Shown: positions 24,205 through 32,155, numbered from the stretch's first letter. The stretch: 32,155 nt of DNA from Candidatus Accumulibacter adjunctus (GCA_000585015.1 JFAX01000012.1:83966-116120); one strand, 5' to 3'. Numbers and translations: made by a program. Notes: generated from the letters alone by a model not told the origin.

Positions 24205-24234
24205 ATGAACAAGTACAGCGCCAGCCGGCAATGA
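24205..24234 (+). CDS. Nine-codon leader ORF coupled to menE
   Basis: ATG at 24205 opens a 9-residue frame (MNKYSASRQ) whose TGA stop overlaps the menE ATG by ATGA. menE itself has no recognisable ribosome site, so reinitiation from this mini-frame could drive its translation. No clear ribosome site precedes the mini-frame either, and the overlap could be chance. A 14-bp palindrome GCAGCGCGCGCTGC (24177-24190) lies just upstream. Confidence 0.3.
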   Translation: MNKYSASRQ

Positions 24235-25604
24235 GTCTGCTCGCCTCCTGGCTGCGTGCGGGTGCCTGCGAACGACCGCACGCCTGCGCCCTGCGCGCGG
24301 CGACTGGCGAATGGACATACCGCGAGCTGCTGGTTGTGGCCGAACGGGGCGCCGCCTGCCTGCGCAGCGCTGACGTCGCTGCCGGCGGGATCGTCGGCTG
24401 TGCGGCCGGTGCGCTCGACCTGGCGCTGGCTGCCGTGGCCTGTTCGGCTGCGGGGACGGCGCTGTTGCCACTCGATCCGCTGACCGCCGCTGCCGCTTGG
24501 CCACGCCTGCAGGAGCTGGCCGGCGGGCGATTGCACTGCCTGCGCACACGCTCCGGCGACTGGCGGCTGGATCGGGGCCCGCCGGCGCCCACCGTCGACC
24601 CCGACGACCTGGCTCTGGTCATCGCCAGCAGCGGCAGTGAAGGCGAGCCGAAGGCGGTGATGCTGACCAATGGCAATCTCGCCGCCGCGGTCGCCGCGTC
24701 GCAGCAGCGCCTGCCGCTGGCGGCCGGTGACACCTGGCTCGGCTGCCTGCCGCTGCACCACGTCGGCGGCATCTCGCTGCTCTTCCGCTGTCTGCGTGCC
24801 GGCGCCACGCTGCTGCTGCACGGCAGCTTCTCGGCGCCGGAAATCTGGCGTGACCTCAATGAACAGGCGGTCAGCCACATCTCGCTGGTGCCGGTGATGC
24901 TGGCGCGTCTGCTCGACGTGGCCGGCGGCCGACCGCCCCCGGCCAGCCTGCGACATGCGCTCATCGGTGGCGGCGCGCTGTCGCGGCCACTCTGCGAGCG
25001 GGCGCTGGCGACTGGCTGGCCGATCCGTCCGAGCTGGGGTCTCAGCGAGAGCGCGGCGCAGGCGGCGACGCTGCTCAGCCCGGCGGAGGAATGGCGGCCC
25101 GGACTGGTCGGCGAGCCGCTGCCCGGGCTCGCCGCACGCATCGCCGCCGACGGCCGCATCTGCCTGCGCGGCGCGCAGGTGATGGCGGGTTACCTCAATC
25201 CGGAACGGCGCCCGGGCCTCGGTCTGGTCGACGGCTGGCTGATCACCGGCGACCTCGGCGACATCGATGGCGCTGGCCGCCTCAGCATCCGCGGCCGTGC
25301 CGACGATCTTCTGGTCAGCGGTGGCGTCAATGTCCACCCGGCCGAGGTCGAGGATTGCCTGGCCGCGTGTCCTGGGGTGCGTGACGTGGCGGTGACGGCG
25401 ACCGCCGACGCGGAATGGGGCGATTCGCTGCTGGCGCTGGTGGTCGGACAGGCCGACGTCGAACTGCTGCGTGACTGGTCGCGGCGACATCTGCCGGCCG
25501 GCAGGAGGCCACGGCGATTCCGCTGCGTCGAATACCTGCCGCGCAACGGCATGGGCAAGCTCGAACGGGCCGTCCTGCGTCGCCTGGCCGCGGAGGATGC
25601 GTGA
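24231..25604 (+). CDS. menE: o-Succinylbenzoate-CoA ligase
   Basis: This 457-aa protein is an adenylate-forming ligase of the ANL superfamily. Motifs in order are the phosphate-binding ASSGSEGEPKAVMLTNGN, PLHHVGGISLLFRCL, SWGLSES, ITGDLGDIDGAGRLSIRGRADDLLVSGGVNVHPAEVE and the terminal catalytic Lys in NGMGKLERAVLRRL. It activates o-succinylbenzoate with ATP and CoA in menaquinone synthesis. The size is normal for MenE. The assignment over other acyl-CoA ligases rests on the downstream menF and menD. Its stop overlaps the GTG start of menF. Confidence 0.9.
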   Translation: MSLLASWLRAGACERPHACALRAATGEWTYRELLVVAERGAACLRSADVAAGGIVGCAAGALDLALAAVACSAAGTALLPLDPLTAAAAWPRLQELAGGRLHCLRTRSGDWRLDRGPPAPTVDPDDLALVIASSGSEGEPKAVMLTNGNLAAAVAASQQRLPLAAGDTWLGCLPLHHVGGISLLFRCLRAGATLLLHGSFSAPEIWRDLNEQAVSHISLVPVMLARLLDVAGGRPPPASLRHALIGGGALSRPLCERALATGWPIRPSWGLSESAAQAATLLSPAEEWRPGLVGEPLPGLAARIAADGRICLRGAQVMAGYLNPERRPGLGLVDGWLITGDLGDIDGAGRLSIRGRADDLLVSGGVNVHPAEVEDCLAACPGVRDVAVTATADAEWGDSLLALVVGQADVELLRDWSRRHLPAGRRPRRFRCVEYLPRNGMGKLERAVLRRLAAEDA

Positions 25605-27031
25605 CGCCACGCCAGTTGCTCGACGCGACGCAGATCGCCTTCCTCGGTCGCCGCCTGCGTGCCCTGCTGGACGGCGCACGCGGCAACGACCTGCTGAGCA
25701 TCAGCCTGGACCTCGGTGGTGGCGACGACGACTGGCTCGGGGTCGAGGACGGCGCCTGGCCCGGCGTCGACCTGACGCGGCCGGCCTGCCACTGGTGGGC
25801 TGCGCCGGCCACCTCGGGCGGCCGCGAGTACCGCCTGGCAATCGGCCGCGCGATCGACTTCCAGAGTGCCGGCGCGGCGCGCTTCTCCGCCCTGCAGGCC
25901 GCCTTCGCCGGGCTGCGGGCGGTCTGGCGGCACGACGACGCGCAGCGGAGCGGCCGCAGCCCGCTGGCGCATCTCGGTTTCGCCTTCGCCGACGAGAGCG
26001 CTGACGGCTGGCCGAACGCGCAACTGGTGGTGCCGGCGGTCCTTCTGCAGAGCGCTGGCGGGCGGCGCACGGCAACCTTCAGTTGCGTTGCCGCCGCTGG
26101 CGAGACGGCCCTGGCGGGCTGGCTCGACGGATTGCGGGGCAACGCGTGGCAGCCGCGTCGGTCACCGGCGCCGCCACTGCCGGAGACGGTCGGACCGCTC
26201 GCCGGGCAGGCGTTCATGGCGCGTGTCGCCGCCGCGCTGCAGGCGATCCATGGTGGGCAGCTGGACAAGCTCGTGCTGGCGCGCAGCCAGCGCTGCACCA
26301 CCGATTGCGCGATCGATGTGGCGACGTTGCTCGCGACGCTGCGCGACCGGCATCCCGGGTGCACCATCTATGGTGTCGCCCGTGGCGGCGAGGCTTTCGT
26401 CGGCGCCACTCCCGAGCGCCTGCTGGCCCTGCGGCAGGGCACGGTGCAGGTCGATGCGCTGGCGGGCAGCGCCTGGCGGGCGGGCGGTCGCGGCTGGGCC
26501 GCGTCGCCATCCTTGCACGATGCCAAGAACCGGCGCGAGCAGCAGTTCGTCGTCGACGCCGTGCGCGCTGCGCTGTCGCCCTTCTGCAGCACCCTGGCGG
26601 CGCCGCAGGCGGCAGAGGTGCTGCAGTCCGGCGCACTGCAGCATCTGCGGACGACGGTGCACGGCTGCCTGCAGCCGGGAGTGGCTTTCTTCGAGCTGCT
26701 CGCTGCCCTGCATCCGACGCCGGCCGTCGGCGGTTGGCCGGTCGCCACCGCCAGCCGCTGGCTGCAGTCGCACGGCGAGCGGCGCGGCGCCTGGTACAGC
26801 GGCGGCATCGGCTGGCTGGATCGCGCCGGTGACGGCGACAGCGTCGTCGCACTGCGCTGCGCGCGGATCAACGGCCGGCAGGCCGAGCTCTTTGCCGGCG
26901 CCGGCATCGTTGCCGGTTCCGATCCGGCGCAGGAGTTGGCCGAAACCGAGGTCAAGCTGGCGGTGATCGCCGACGCGCTGCGGCACGCTCGCCGCCGCCG
27001 GCCGCTTGCCGAACGGGCGGCGAGCGCATGA
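25601..27031 (+). CDS. menF: Isochorismate synthase
   Basis: This 476-aa protein starts at GTG and overlaps menE by GTGA. Chorismate-binding-domain signatures are LDKLVLARSQR (general-base Lys), YGVARGGEAFVGATPERLLAL, NRREQQFVVDAVR, LHPTPAVGGWPVATA and GERRGAWYSGGIGWLDRAGDGDSVVALRCARI. It converts chorismate to isochorismate, the first committed step of the classical menaquinone route. The closest alternatives, anthranilate or salicylate synthase subunits, are less likely given menD directly after it. A poorly conserved N-terminal ~200 residues is normal for MenF. Confidence 0.93.
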   Translation: MTPRQLLDATQIAFLGRRLRALLDGARGNDLLSISLDLGGGDDDWLGVEDGAWPGVDLTRPACHWWAAPATSGGREYRLAIGRAIDFQSAGAARFSALQAAFAGLRAVWRHDDAQRSGRSPLAHLGFAFADESADGWPNAQLVVPAVLLQSAGGRRTATFSCVAAAGETALAGWLDGLRGNAWQPRRSPAPPLPETVGPLAGQAFMARVAAALQAIHGGQLDKLVLARSQRCTTDCAIDVATLLATLRDRHPGCTIYGVARGGEAFVGATPERLLALRQGTVQVDALAGSAWRAGGRGWAASPSLHDAKNRREQQFVVDAVRAALSPFCSTLAAPQAAEVLQSGALQHLRTTVHGCLQPGVAFFELLAALHPTPAVGGWPVATASRWLQSHGERRGAWYSGGIGWLDRAGDGDSVVALRCARINGRQAELFAGAGIVAGSDPAQELAETEVKLAVIADALRHARRRRPLAERAASA

Positions 27032-28773
27032 CGAAGCAGCCGCAGCATGGCGTGCTCAACCTGCGCTACGCGCAGGCGCTGGTCGCTGGCCTGTGCGCGG
27101 CCGGTCTGCGCGACCTCGTTCTCTCGCCCGGTTCGCGCTCGAGCCCGCTGGCGCTGGCCTTCCTGCGGCAGCCGGCGATCAGCAGCCAGGTCGTGGTGGA
27201 CGAACGCAGCGCCGCCTTCCTCGCGCTCGGGATGGCCAAGGCCGCTCGGCGGCCGGTGGCGCTGCTTGCGACCTCGGGTTCGGCAGTGGCCAACTGGTTG
27301 CCGGCGGTCGTCGAGGCCGATCTCGCCGCGGTCCCGCTGCTGCTGCTGTCTGCCGACCGGCCGCCGGAACTCGTCGGCTGGGGCGCCAGCCAGACGATCG
27401 ATCAGCAGCGGCTGTTCGGCGCCCACTTGCGCGCCTGTCATTCGCCCGGGCCGCCGGCTCCCGACTTCGCCGTCGACTACCTGCACAGTCTCGCGAGGCG
27501 CGTGCTGGCTGAATGCTGCTCGCCTTTGCCCGGCCCCGTGCAGCTCAATCTCGCTTTTCGTGAGCCGCTGCTGCCGGTCGGTGCACTGCCCGCCGGCGAC
27601 AGCGGCGGCGGCCAGGCCGTCGTGCCGGTCGGCCGGCCAAGGCTGCTGCCGGACCGGCAACTGGTGGCGGAGTGCGGGGCGGCGATCAGCGGTCGCCCTG
27701 GGGTCATCGTCTGTGGCGGCGACGACTACCCGCCAGGTTTCGCCGCAGCCGTCAGCGCGCTGGCGCGGCAGCTCGACTGTCCGTTGCTCGCCGAACCGCT
27801 GTCCAACCTGCGTTTCGGCGGCCACGATCGCAGCCGAATCTGCGTCCACTACGACGCCTTCCTGCGCCCACCATCGGCACTCGCCGCCAGGCGACCCGAA
27901 TGGCTGCTGCGCTGCGGCAGCTTTCCCGTCACGCGGACGCTGCAGGACTGGCTGCACGCCAACAGGACGGCACGGCACATCGTCCTTGGCGCCGACAGCC
28001 GCTGGCGCGACCCGCTGCACTGCGCGGCCGCAGTGATCCAGGGCGATCCACTGGCGGTCTGCAACGACTGGCAGGCGATGCCGCTGCAGGCGGCGCCGCC
28101 CGGTTGGCGCGACGCATTCGCGCACGCCGAGACGCAGCTTGCCGCGCTCGCTGCCGCCTGGCGCTCGCGGGAAGATTTCGAGGGTGCGTTGATTCCGGCG
28201 CTGCTCGATGAGTTGCCCACCGGTCATCGCGTCTTCTGCGGCAGTTCGCTGCCGATCCGCGATCTCGACGCGTTTTCGGGCAGTGGCGAACGAGCGCTGC
28301 GGTTCTTCGGCAATCGCGGCGTCAGCGGCATCGACGGCAACCTGTCCACCGCTCTTGGCGTCGCCAGCACGGGCCCGTGCGTCGCGCTGCTCGGCGATCT
28401 GACGCTGCAGCACGACCTGACGGCGCTGGCCGCCGCCGGCGGCCGCGACATCGTCGTCGTCGTCATCAACAATGGTGGCGGCGGCATCTTCGAGTACCTG
28501 CCGGTGGCGACGCTGCCCGAATTCGAGCGCGCCTGGCTGACGCCGCAAGCGGTCGATCTCGTCGCCGCAGCGGCTGCCTTCGGTGTTGCCGGGGAGCGTT
28601 GCGCGTCGCTCGGCGGGTTCACCACCGCGCTGCGGCGCGCGCTGCAGCGCGGTGGTCCGACGCTGCTGGAAGTGCCGATCGATCGCCGGCGCAGCGTCGC
28701 GCAGCATCGGGCTTTCTGGCAGGCGGCGGCGGACGTTGCCGGCAGTCGAACAGGCGACCGGCAAGCCCGCTAA
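27028..28773 (+). CDS. menD: 2-succinyl-5-enolpyruvyl-6-hydroxy-3-cyclohexene-1-carboxylate synthase
   Basis: This 581-aa thiamin-diphosphate enzyme shows the MenD signatures LSPGSRSSPLALAFLRQ, VVDERSAAFLALGMAKA, TSGSAVANWLPAVVEAD, LLLLSADRPPEL, GASQTIDQQRLFG, NRGVSGIDGNLSTALGVA, LLGDLTLQHDLTALA and the ThDP/Mg motif VVINNGGGGIFEYLPV. It joins isochorismate and 2-oxoglutarate with loss of CO2. It overlaps menF by ATGA. The remaining menaquinone genes (menH, menC, menB, menA, ubiE) are not in the window. Confidence 0.95.
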   Translation: MTKQPQHGVLNLRYAQALVAGLCAAGLRDLVLSPGSRSSPLALAFLRQPAISSQVVVDERSAAFLALGMAKAARRPVALLATSGSAVANWLPAVVEADLAAVPLLLLSADRPPELVGWGASQTIDQQRLFGAHLRACHSPGPPAPDFAVDYLHSLARRVLAECCSPLPGPVQLNLAFREPLLPVGALPAGDSGGGQAVVPVGRPRLLPDRQLVAECGAAISGRPGVIVCGGDDYPPGFAAAVSALARQLDCPLLAEPLSNLRFGGHDRSRICVHYDAFLRPPSALAARRPEWLLRCGSFPVTRTLQDWLHANRTARHIVLGADSRWRDPLHCAAAVIQGDPLAVCNDWQAMPLQAAPPGWRDAFAHAETQLAALAAAWRSREDFEGALIPALLDELPTGHRVFCGSSLPIRDLDAFSGSGERALRFFGNRGVSGIDGNLSTALGVASTGPCVALLGDLTLQHDLTALAAAGGRDIVVVVINNGGGGIFEYLPVATLPEFERAWLTPQAVDLVAAAAAFGVAGERCASLGGFTTALRRALQRGGPTLLEVPIDRRRSVAQHRAFWQAAADVAGSRTGDRQAR

Positions 28774-29684
28774 GGGAGCCACACCGGTACACCTTCTGCC
28801 CCCACCCGCGCGCTGCCGCCGGTGTCCCCAGTCCGGCCAGCAGCGAGGCCGGTGTGCCGGGTTGGGGGGGTGTTGCCGACGAAGGTCTGTGGGTGCCGGA
28901 CAAAGCCAATGCCGTCGAGCACCAAAGCCTGGTCCAACGTACAGTCGCTGCGCCTCTCCTTCGTACGCCCTCGCCTGGCCTTGCCATCCTCCTTCGCTTT
29001 GCCTTCTCGATCGGTGTCGAACCGGTCGCAGCACGTGGCCGTCTCTTGCAGATCAAGGAGCATTCGCGCCCTGCCGAACCAACATAGCTCGATCACCTGC
29101 CGATGCTTCATCAACTCGCAGCCAGGCTCGAGTCCTGAGTCCTCACACCCGCCTTCAGTCCGGTCACCAGCCGTCTGGCCGTAGTCAATCCCGTCTGCGA
29201 CTTTTTCCGTTACGGGTTCACGGAGACGCCGTCGTGACCCGACGGCAGCCTTGCCATCGCCTCTTCGCGCGCAGAAGTGCCCGCCCAGCGCCATGCGCAG
29301 CCCTCCATGTTTGGGCGGATCGAGTGGGGCATCTCGCAAGACAGCACGAAGAAGTCTGAACACCTCTTGATGCAGCGCAACAGGAAGCCCGTTTCCCGGG
29401 CGTACATTACCTTCCCGGAGTGGCCCGCCGAAGAGACAGCGTTGAAGACCTTGCGCGGGCGCTTCGACCGCCCGGACCGACCGTACCGAATGAAAGGGAC
29501 ACAGCTCACGATGACCTCGGCGTCGCGCGTGCTCCACCCGGAGCCGCGCCGCAGTGCGCATGGCGAGGGAGCGGGAGGCCTCGGCGTTACAACTCTGACG
29601 CTCGCTTCCCGGCCAGCGCGAGTCGGCGGACATGTCACCATTCCCACCCTGTCCAGCCCCTACGAGCCTGGCTCCAGCCCTGGA
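28774..29684. other. Unidentified accessory stretch, no convincing gene
   Basis: About 910 bp follow menD without a gene I can support. Composition is somewhat less GC-rich than the core genes. A minus-strand frame ending at 29210 (SGKVMYARETGFLLRCIKRC, later CAWRWAGTSAREEAMARLP) has GC-rich third positions and might be the tail of a lost gene, but I do not recognise it and it has no clear start. A perfect 7-bp hairpin GCCGTCG-TGACC-CGACGGC sits at 29228-29246, and CCGGCC/GGCCGG arms pair at 28833-28852. I found no transposase motif, no matched terminal repeats and no RNA gene. Confidence 0.4.
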
Positions 29685-30240
29685 TTCGACGCACACCAAC
29701 TGGCGCAAGCTTCGCCTTTGGCGGGATCTGAACCGGGACGACATCAGCCAGGCGAACGAACTCCTCACCCTCTCCAGCCGGAACATCGCCGCCCTCAACG
29801 TCGCCACGACAGAACACAGGCAGAGGTTGGCCAACCGCAACCCGATCGCCCACCTCGGACGGCTACGTCAGGACCGGCGGCACGCAGGGCACCCTCGGCG
29901 AAGTCACCGGCCGCACGGGCGACATCAACCTCGCCGACAAACCCTTCTGCAGGCAGTTCACCGACGGCATCCCGCTTGCCGAAGCCGTCCGGGCCCAGAC
30001 GCTGCAAAGCCTCGACACCTTCATCAATCAATCACTGGTCCGTCACCTGCGACTTCGTCACCGCCGCGCAGGCGGCGCAGGGCCATGGCTACGCCCTCAA
30101 GTAGCTCCCTGCCGGCACGAATACCACCGACGCGCTCGCCGGCTACGGCATGAACGGCACCGACCCTGACACGCTCCCGGAAGCCGAACGCAACCGCCTC
30201 GCCGGCGCCCGCCAGCAAATCGACACCCTGACAAAACGAC
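29685..30240 (+). pseudogene. Decayed FrpC-type self-processing module (3' part)
   Basis: The sequence from ~29685 matches the last gene of the window: NWRKLRLWRDLNRDDISQANELLTL against NWNSLRLWRDLNQDGVSQANELLTL, then ATTEHRQRLANRNPIAHLG against ARTEHSQTLANGNQIADLG. The frame shifts near 29858 and continues as DGYVRTGGTQGTLGEVTGRTGDINLADKPFCRQFTDGIPLAEA, the expected end of the module. It shifts again near 30030 (DFVTAAQAAQGHGYALK) and meets a TAG stop at 30102-30104. The same frame then goes on as LPAGTNTTDALAGYG and AERNRLAGARQQIDTLT. At least two frameshifts and one nonsense codon make this a dead 3' fragment; its 5' part is missing. Confidence 0.85.
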
Positions 30241-30287
30241 GACGAATCAACTCCCAAAATTTCCTGCACTTGAAGGATAAACGCATC

Positions 30288-30908
30288 ATGCCGAAACACA
30301 ACGCCTACGCAGGCGCAGCCTTCGACAACAAACCGCCTGAAATCCAAGCGGCGAACAAGCGGTTCAACCGATATCTGATCATCACCTCGGTGGGCATGAT
30401 CCTGTATGGACTCATGTTGCCGAAAGGCTGGGAAACTCTGTTCGGCCCATTGGCTTTCCCCATTGCGTGGGCAGCGCAGCTCGCTCCCGCCACGGTTAAA
30501 GTCACTGCCCTTTCACCAATTCCAGAGCTAGTGAAAGGTTTCTATGGCCTCTCCTCGTGGGTGTCGGTGTTTTTCGCAGTCCTGCTCGCATCCAAAGATC
30601 CGATGGGTGCAAGAGTTCGCTTCGCGTTCTCGCGCCCCGGCTGGTCCTTTCTCAGGACCTTCTGCTTCCTCTACCTCTTTGCGCTGCCCTTCTTGCTCGT
30701 GGGGTTGTGGGTCATCTTTTTTCTGCCGATTGCCATTCACATGACCGGTGGCCCCACGTGGGGCATGAAGCTGTTTGTGAGCATGATCAGCGACCGGCTC
30801 TCGATGGCGTTCTTTGGCGGTGTTGCCACTGCAACTATTGGCATGGCCATTTTTGCCTTGATGGTTTTTCTTCTTGGCCCGATTTCCCTATTGATGAACA
30901 AGGAATAA
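30288..30908 (+). CDS. Low-GC multi-spanning membrane protein of unknown function
   Basis: This 206-aa protein starts MPKHNAYAGAAFDNKPPEIQ at 30288, after AAGGATA. Hydrophobic segments are YLIITSVGMILYGLMLP, GLSSWVSVFFAVLLAS, FLYLFALPFLLVGLWVIFFLPIAIHM and GGVATATIGMAIFALMVFLLGPISLLM, giving four to five membrane helices. I recognise no family. Its GC content, near 53%, is far below that of the core genes, a sign of transfer. It ends three bases before the next ATG, and the next gene's ribosome site (AAGGA) lies inside its last codons, so the two are cotranslated. Given the toxin-like neighbour it could be an immunity or anchoring partner; that is inference. Confidence 0.75.
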   Translation: MPKHNAYAGAAFDNKPPEIQAANKRFNRYLIITSVGMILYGLMLPKGWETLFGPLAFPIAWAAQLAPATVKVTALSPIPELVKGFYGLSSWVSVFFAVLLASKDPMGARVRFAFSRPGWSFLRTFCFLYLFALPFLLVGLWVIFFLPIAIHMTGGPTWGMKLFVSMISDRLSMAFFGGVATATIGMAIFALMVFLLGPISLLMNKE

Positions 30909-30911
30909 TTC

Positions 30912-32155
30912 ATGGAAATGACACTGAAGGAATTCACCACAACCGTTACCAGTCAGGCCAATGCCTTTGCCAGTGCGTGGAGTGCTGCGGGCGAGAAATT
31001 TGCAGCGCAGGTGGCAGCCGAGGGAGGTAGTGCCGTACTCACGGCACAACGCCAGACGGAACTGCTCGCACAGTCGATGGGGCAGGAGTTCAGCAATTTG
31101 GCGGCTTCGTCCGAGCGTTGGGCGGCGGCTGCGACGGCGCAAGGCAACGCAGGCATTGCGGAGATCATGAATCGCTACGCCCAACAGTACGCAACGAAAG
31201 CCAATGCGCTGCTCGATCCCGTGCTGACGGCCGAGGCGCGCGTTGGTGCGCTGGCAGCGGAGGCTAAGATGGGTGTGGAGGCAGCACAATCGGCCTTTGG
31301 TGGTGCCTTTGGGCGGGCTATCGGCCCGGCATACGATGCTTATCAGATGGCCGACGGCGCCTTGACTTGGGCCGAAACGGGCAACAGCGATTCGTTCGGG
31401 CAGGCGGCGATGGGTGTCGCCTTGTCAGCGCTTGGCGGTATTGCTCTTGGGGGACTTTTGGCTTTTGCAGGGCTTCCTGCTCTCGGTGTCGCTGCCTTTG
31501 CTGCACTAGGCGCCGGCCTCGGCTCCCTCATGGGACCGGGCGCCTACGATGCATTCAATCAATGGGCGAGTGAGCAGGGTGATTTCTGGACTTGGCTATT
31601 CAACAAAGCCGGGCAGATGAACAGTGCGTTGAATACTCTCTTCCAGTCCGCCGTCATCTTTACCCGACCGGGCGACCCGCTGACCCTCGACCTTGACGGT
31701 GACGGTCTGGAAACCGTCGGCATCGAGCCCAGTTCCCCCATCCTCTTCGACCACGACGCCGACGGTGTCAAGACCGCGACCGGCTGGGTCAAGCCGGACG
31801 ACGCCTTCCTCGTTCTCGACAGGAACGGCAACGGCACCATCGACACCGGCCGGGAACTCTTCGGCGATTCGACGGCCCTGTATGCTGGCGGTCTCGCCGC
31901 CGATGGCTTCGCCGCACTCGCCCAGGAAGACACGAACCAGGATGGCCTGGTCAGCGCCGCCGACGCCAACTGGAACAGCCTGCGCCTCTGGCGCGACCTC
32001 AACCAGGACGGCGTCAGCCAGGCGAACGAACTCCTCACGCTCGCCTCGCAGGGCATCACCGCCCTCAAGGTCGCCAGGACCGAACACAGCCAGACGCTCG
32101 CCAACGGCAACCAGATCGCCGACCTCGGCGCCTGCATCAGGACGGACGGCAGTGA
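30912..32155 (+). CDS. Chimeric protein: low-GC N-terminal domain + FrpC-type self-processing module (3' end outside window)
   Basis: The frame is open from ATG 30912 to the window edge (414 residues). Residues 1-160 are helical and Ala/Gln-rich. Residues ~164-210 form a glycine-zipper hydrophobic hairpin (MGVALSALGGIALGGLLAF, LGVAAFAALGAGLGSLMG). At D255-P256 begins DPLTLDLDGDGLETVG, then FDHDADGVKTATGWV, VLDRNGNGTIDTGRELFGD, DTNQDGLVSAADANW and RDLNQDGVSQANELLTL. This is the pattern of the FrpC/ApxIVA self-processing module, which on binding calcium cleaves its own Asp-Pro bond and can link the new Asp end to a lysine of another protein. RTX repeats and a type I secretion signal would be expected beyond the window. 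Codon use changes from mixed to very GC-rich just at the Asp-Pro site. Confidence 0.85.
   Translation, partial: MEMTLKEFTTTVTSQANAFASAWSAAGEKFAAQVAAEGGSAVLTAQRQTELLAQSMGQEFSNLAASSERWAAAATAQGNAGIAEIMNRYAQQYATKANALLDPVLTAEARVGALAAEAKMGVEAAQSAFGGAFGRAIGPAYDAYQMADGALTWAETGNSDSFGQAAMGVALSALGGIALGGLLAFAGLPALGVAAFAALGAGLGSLMGPGAYDAFNQWASEQGDFWTWLFNKAGQMNSALNTLFQSAVIFTRPGDPLTLDLDGDGLETVGIEPSSPILFDHDADGVKTATGWVKPDDAFLVLDRNGNGTIDTGRELFGDSTALYAGGLAADGFAALAQEDTNQDGLVSAADANWNSLRLWRDLNQDGVSQANELLTLASQGITALKVARTEHSQTLANGNQIADLGACIRTDGS
31674..31679 (+). other. Predicted autocatalytic Asp-Pro cleavage site
   Basis: GAC CCG encodes D255-P256, directly before LTLDLDGDG. In Neisseria FrpC the cleaved bond is an Asp-Pro at the same place relative to the first calcium-binding DLDGDG loop. 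Cleavage would free the N-terminal 255 residues with a reactive C-terminal Asp. Confidence 0.7.

Noticed and set aside
26368-29034. An 888-codon minus-strand frame opposite menF and menD
   Set aside because: It is a mirror of the men genes with low-complexity Arg/Gln/Ala sequence and no family likeness.
28774-29684. Possible insertion sequence or group II intron in the gene-free stretch
   Set aside because: I found no transposase or reverse-transcriptase motif, no paired terminal repeats, no target duplication and no domain V-like hairpin.

Overview
The window is about 70% GC with very GC-rich third codon positions, tightly packed genes and two tRNAs. It looks like the chromosome of a high-GC betaproteobacterium, plausibly Rhodocyclaceae of the Accumulibacter/Propionivibrio kind. 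That placement is inferred from composition and gene content; no marker gene here fixes the taxonomy.

Positions 1-6451, minus strand: a truncated GntR/FCD regulator begins near the left edge, with a perfect 16-bp palindromic operator at its promoter. Upstream of it lies a five-gene operon that starts at 6451: a GT39-type membrane glycosyltransferase, a GT2 polyprenyl-phosphate-type glycosyltransferase, an ATP-grasp ligase, an NAD-dependent sugar epimerase and a flippase-like membrane protein. The first four genes overlap or nearly touch. Together they look like a system that builds and exports a modified glycan or glycolipid.

Positions 6805-11475, plus strand: a 957-aa CHAT-type (caspase-fold) peptidase candidate is followed 34 bp later by a ComEC-like metallo-beta-lactamase-fold protein, then a YitT-like membrane protein. 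The peptidase/MBL pair has the look of a conflict or regulated-proteolysis module.

Positions 11487-16351: housekeeping genes. These are an EamA transporter, the 2H phosphodiesterase ThpR, a CsgG-like lipoprotein, tRNA-Gly(GCC) with a consensus promoter and a strong terminator, tRNA-Leu(UAA), a DUF1178 protein and glutathione-dependent formaldehyde dehydrogenase.

Positions 16376-20504, minus strand: an unusual operon. Its first gene encodes a ~794-aa helical protein with a hydrophobic hairpin-like segment and a C-terminal domain resembling the TcB-binding end of insecticidal Tc toxin A subunits. The second encodes a glycine-rich, probably beta-solenoid protein that shares an N-terminal module with the first. 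The third encodes a MEKHLA (PAS-like) protein.

Positions 20691-28773: an HDOD-REC-GGDEF signalling protein, a DUF4384/GH24 lysozyme-like secreted protein, and the menaquinone genes menE-menF-menD, each overlapping the next by four bases.

Positions 28774-32155: an accessory region. About 900 bp that I cannot identify precede a decayed copy of a FrpC-type self-processing module. Next come two genes of clearly lower GC: a 206-aa membrane protein, and the 5' part of a protein whose low-GC N-terminal domain is joined, exactly at the Asp-Pro processing site, to a high-GC FrpC-type self-processing module.

The three most interesting loci are the CHAT/MBL pair, the Tc-like pore-protein operon, and the chimeric self-processing toxin-like gene with its decayed neighbour.
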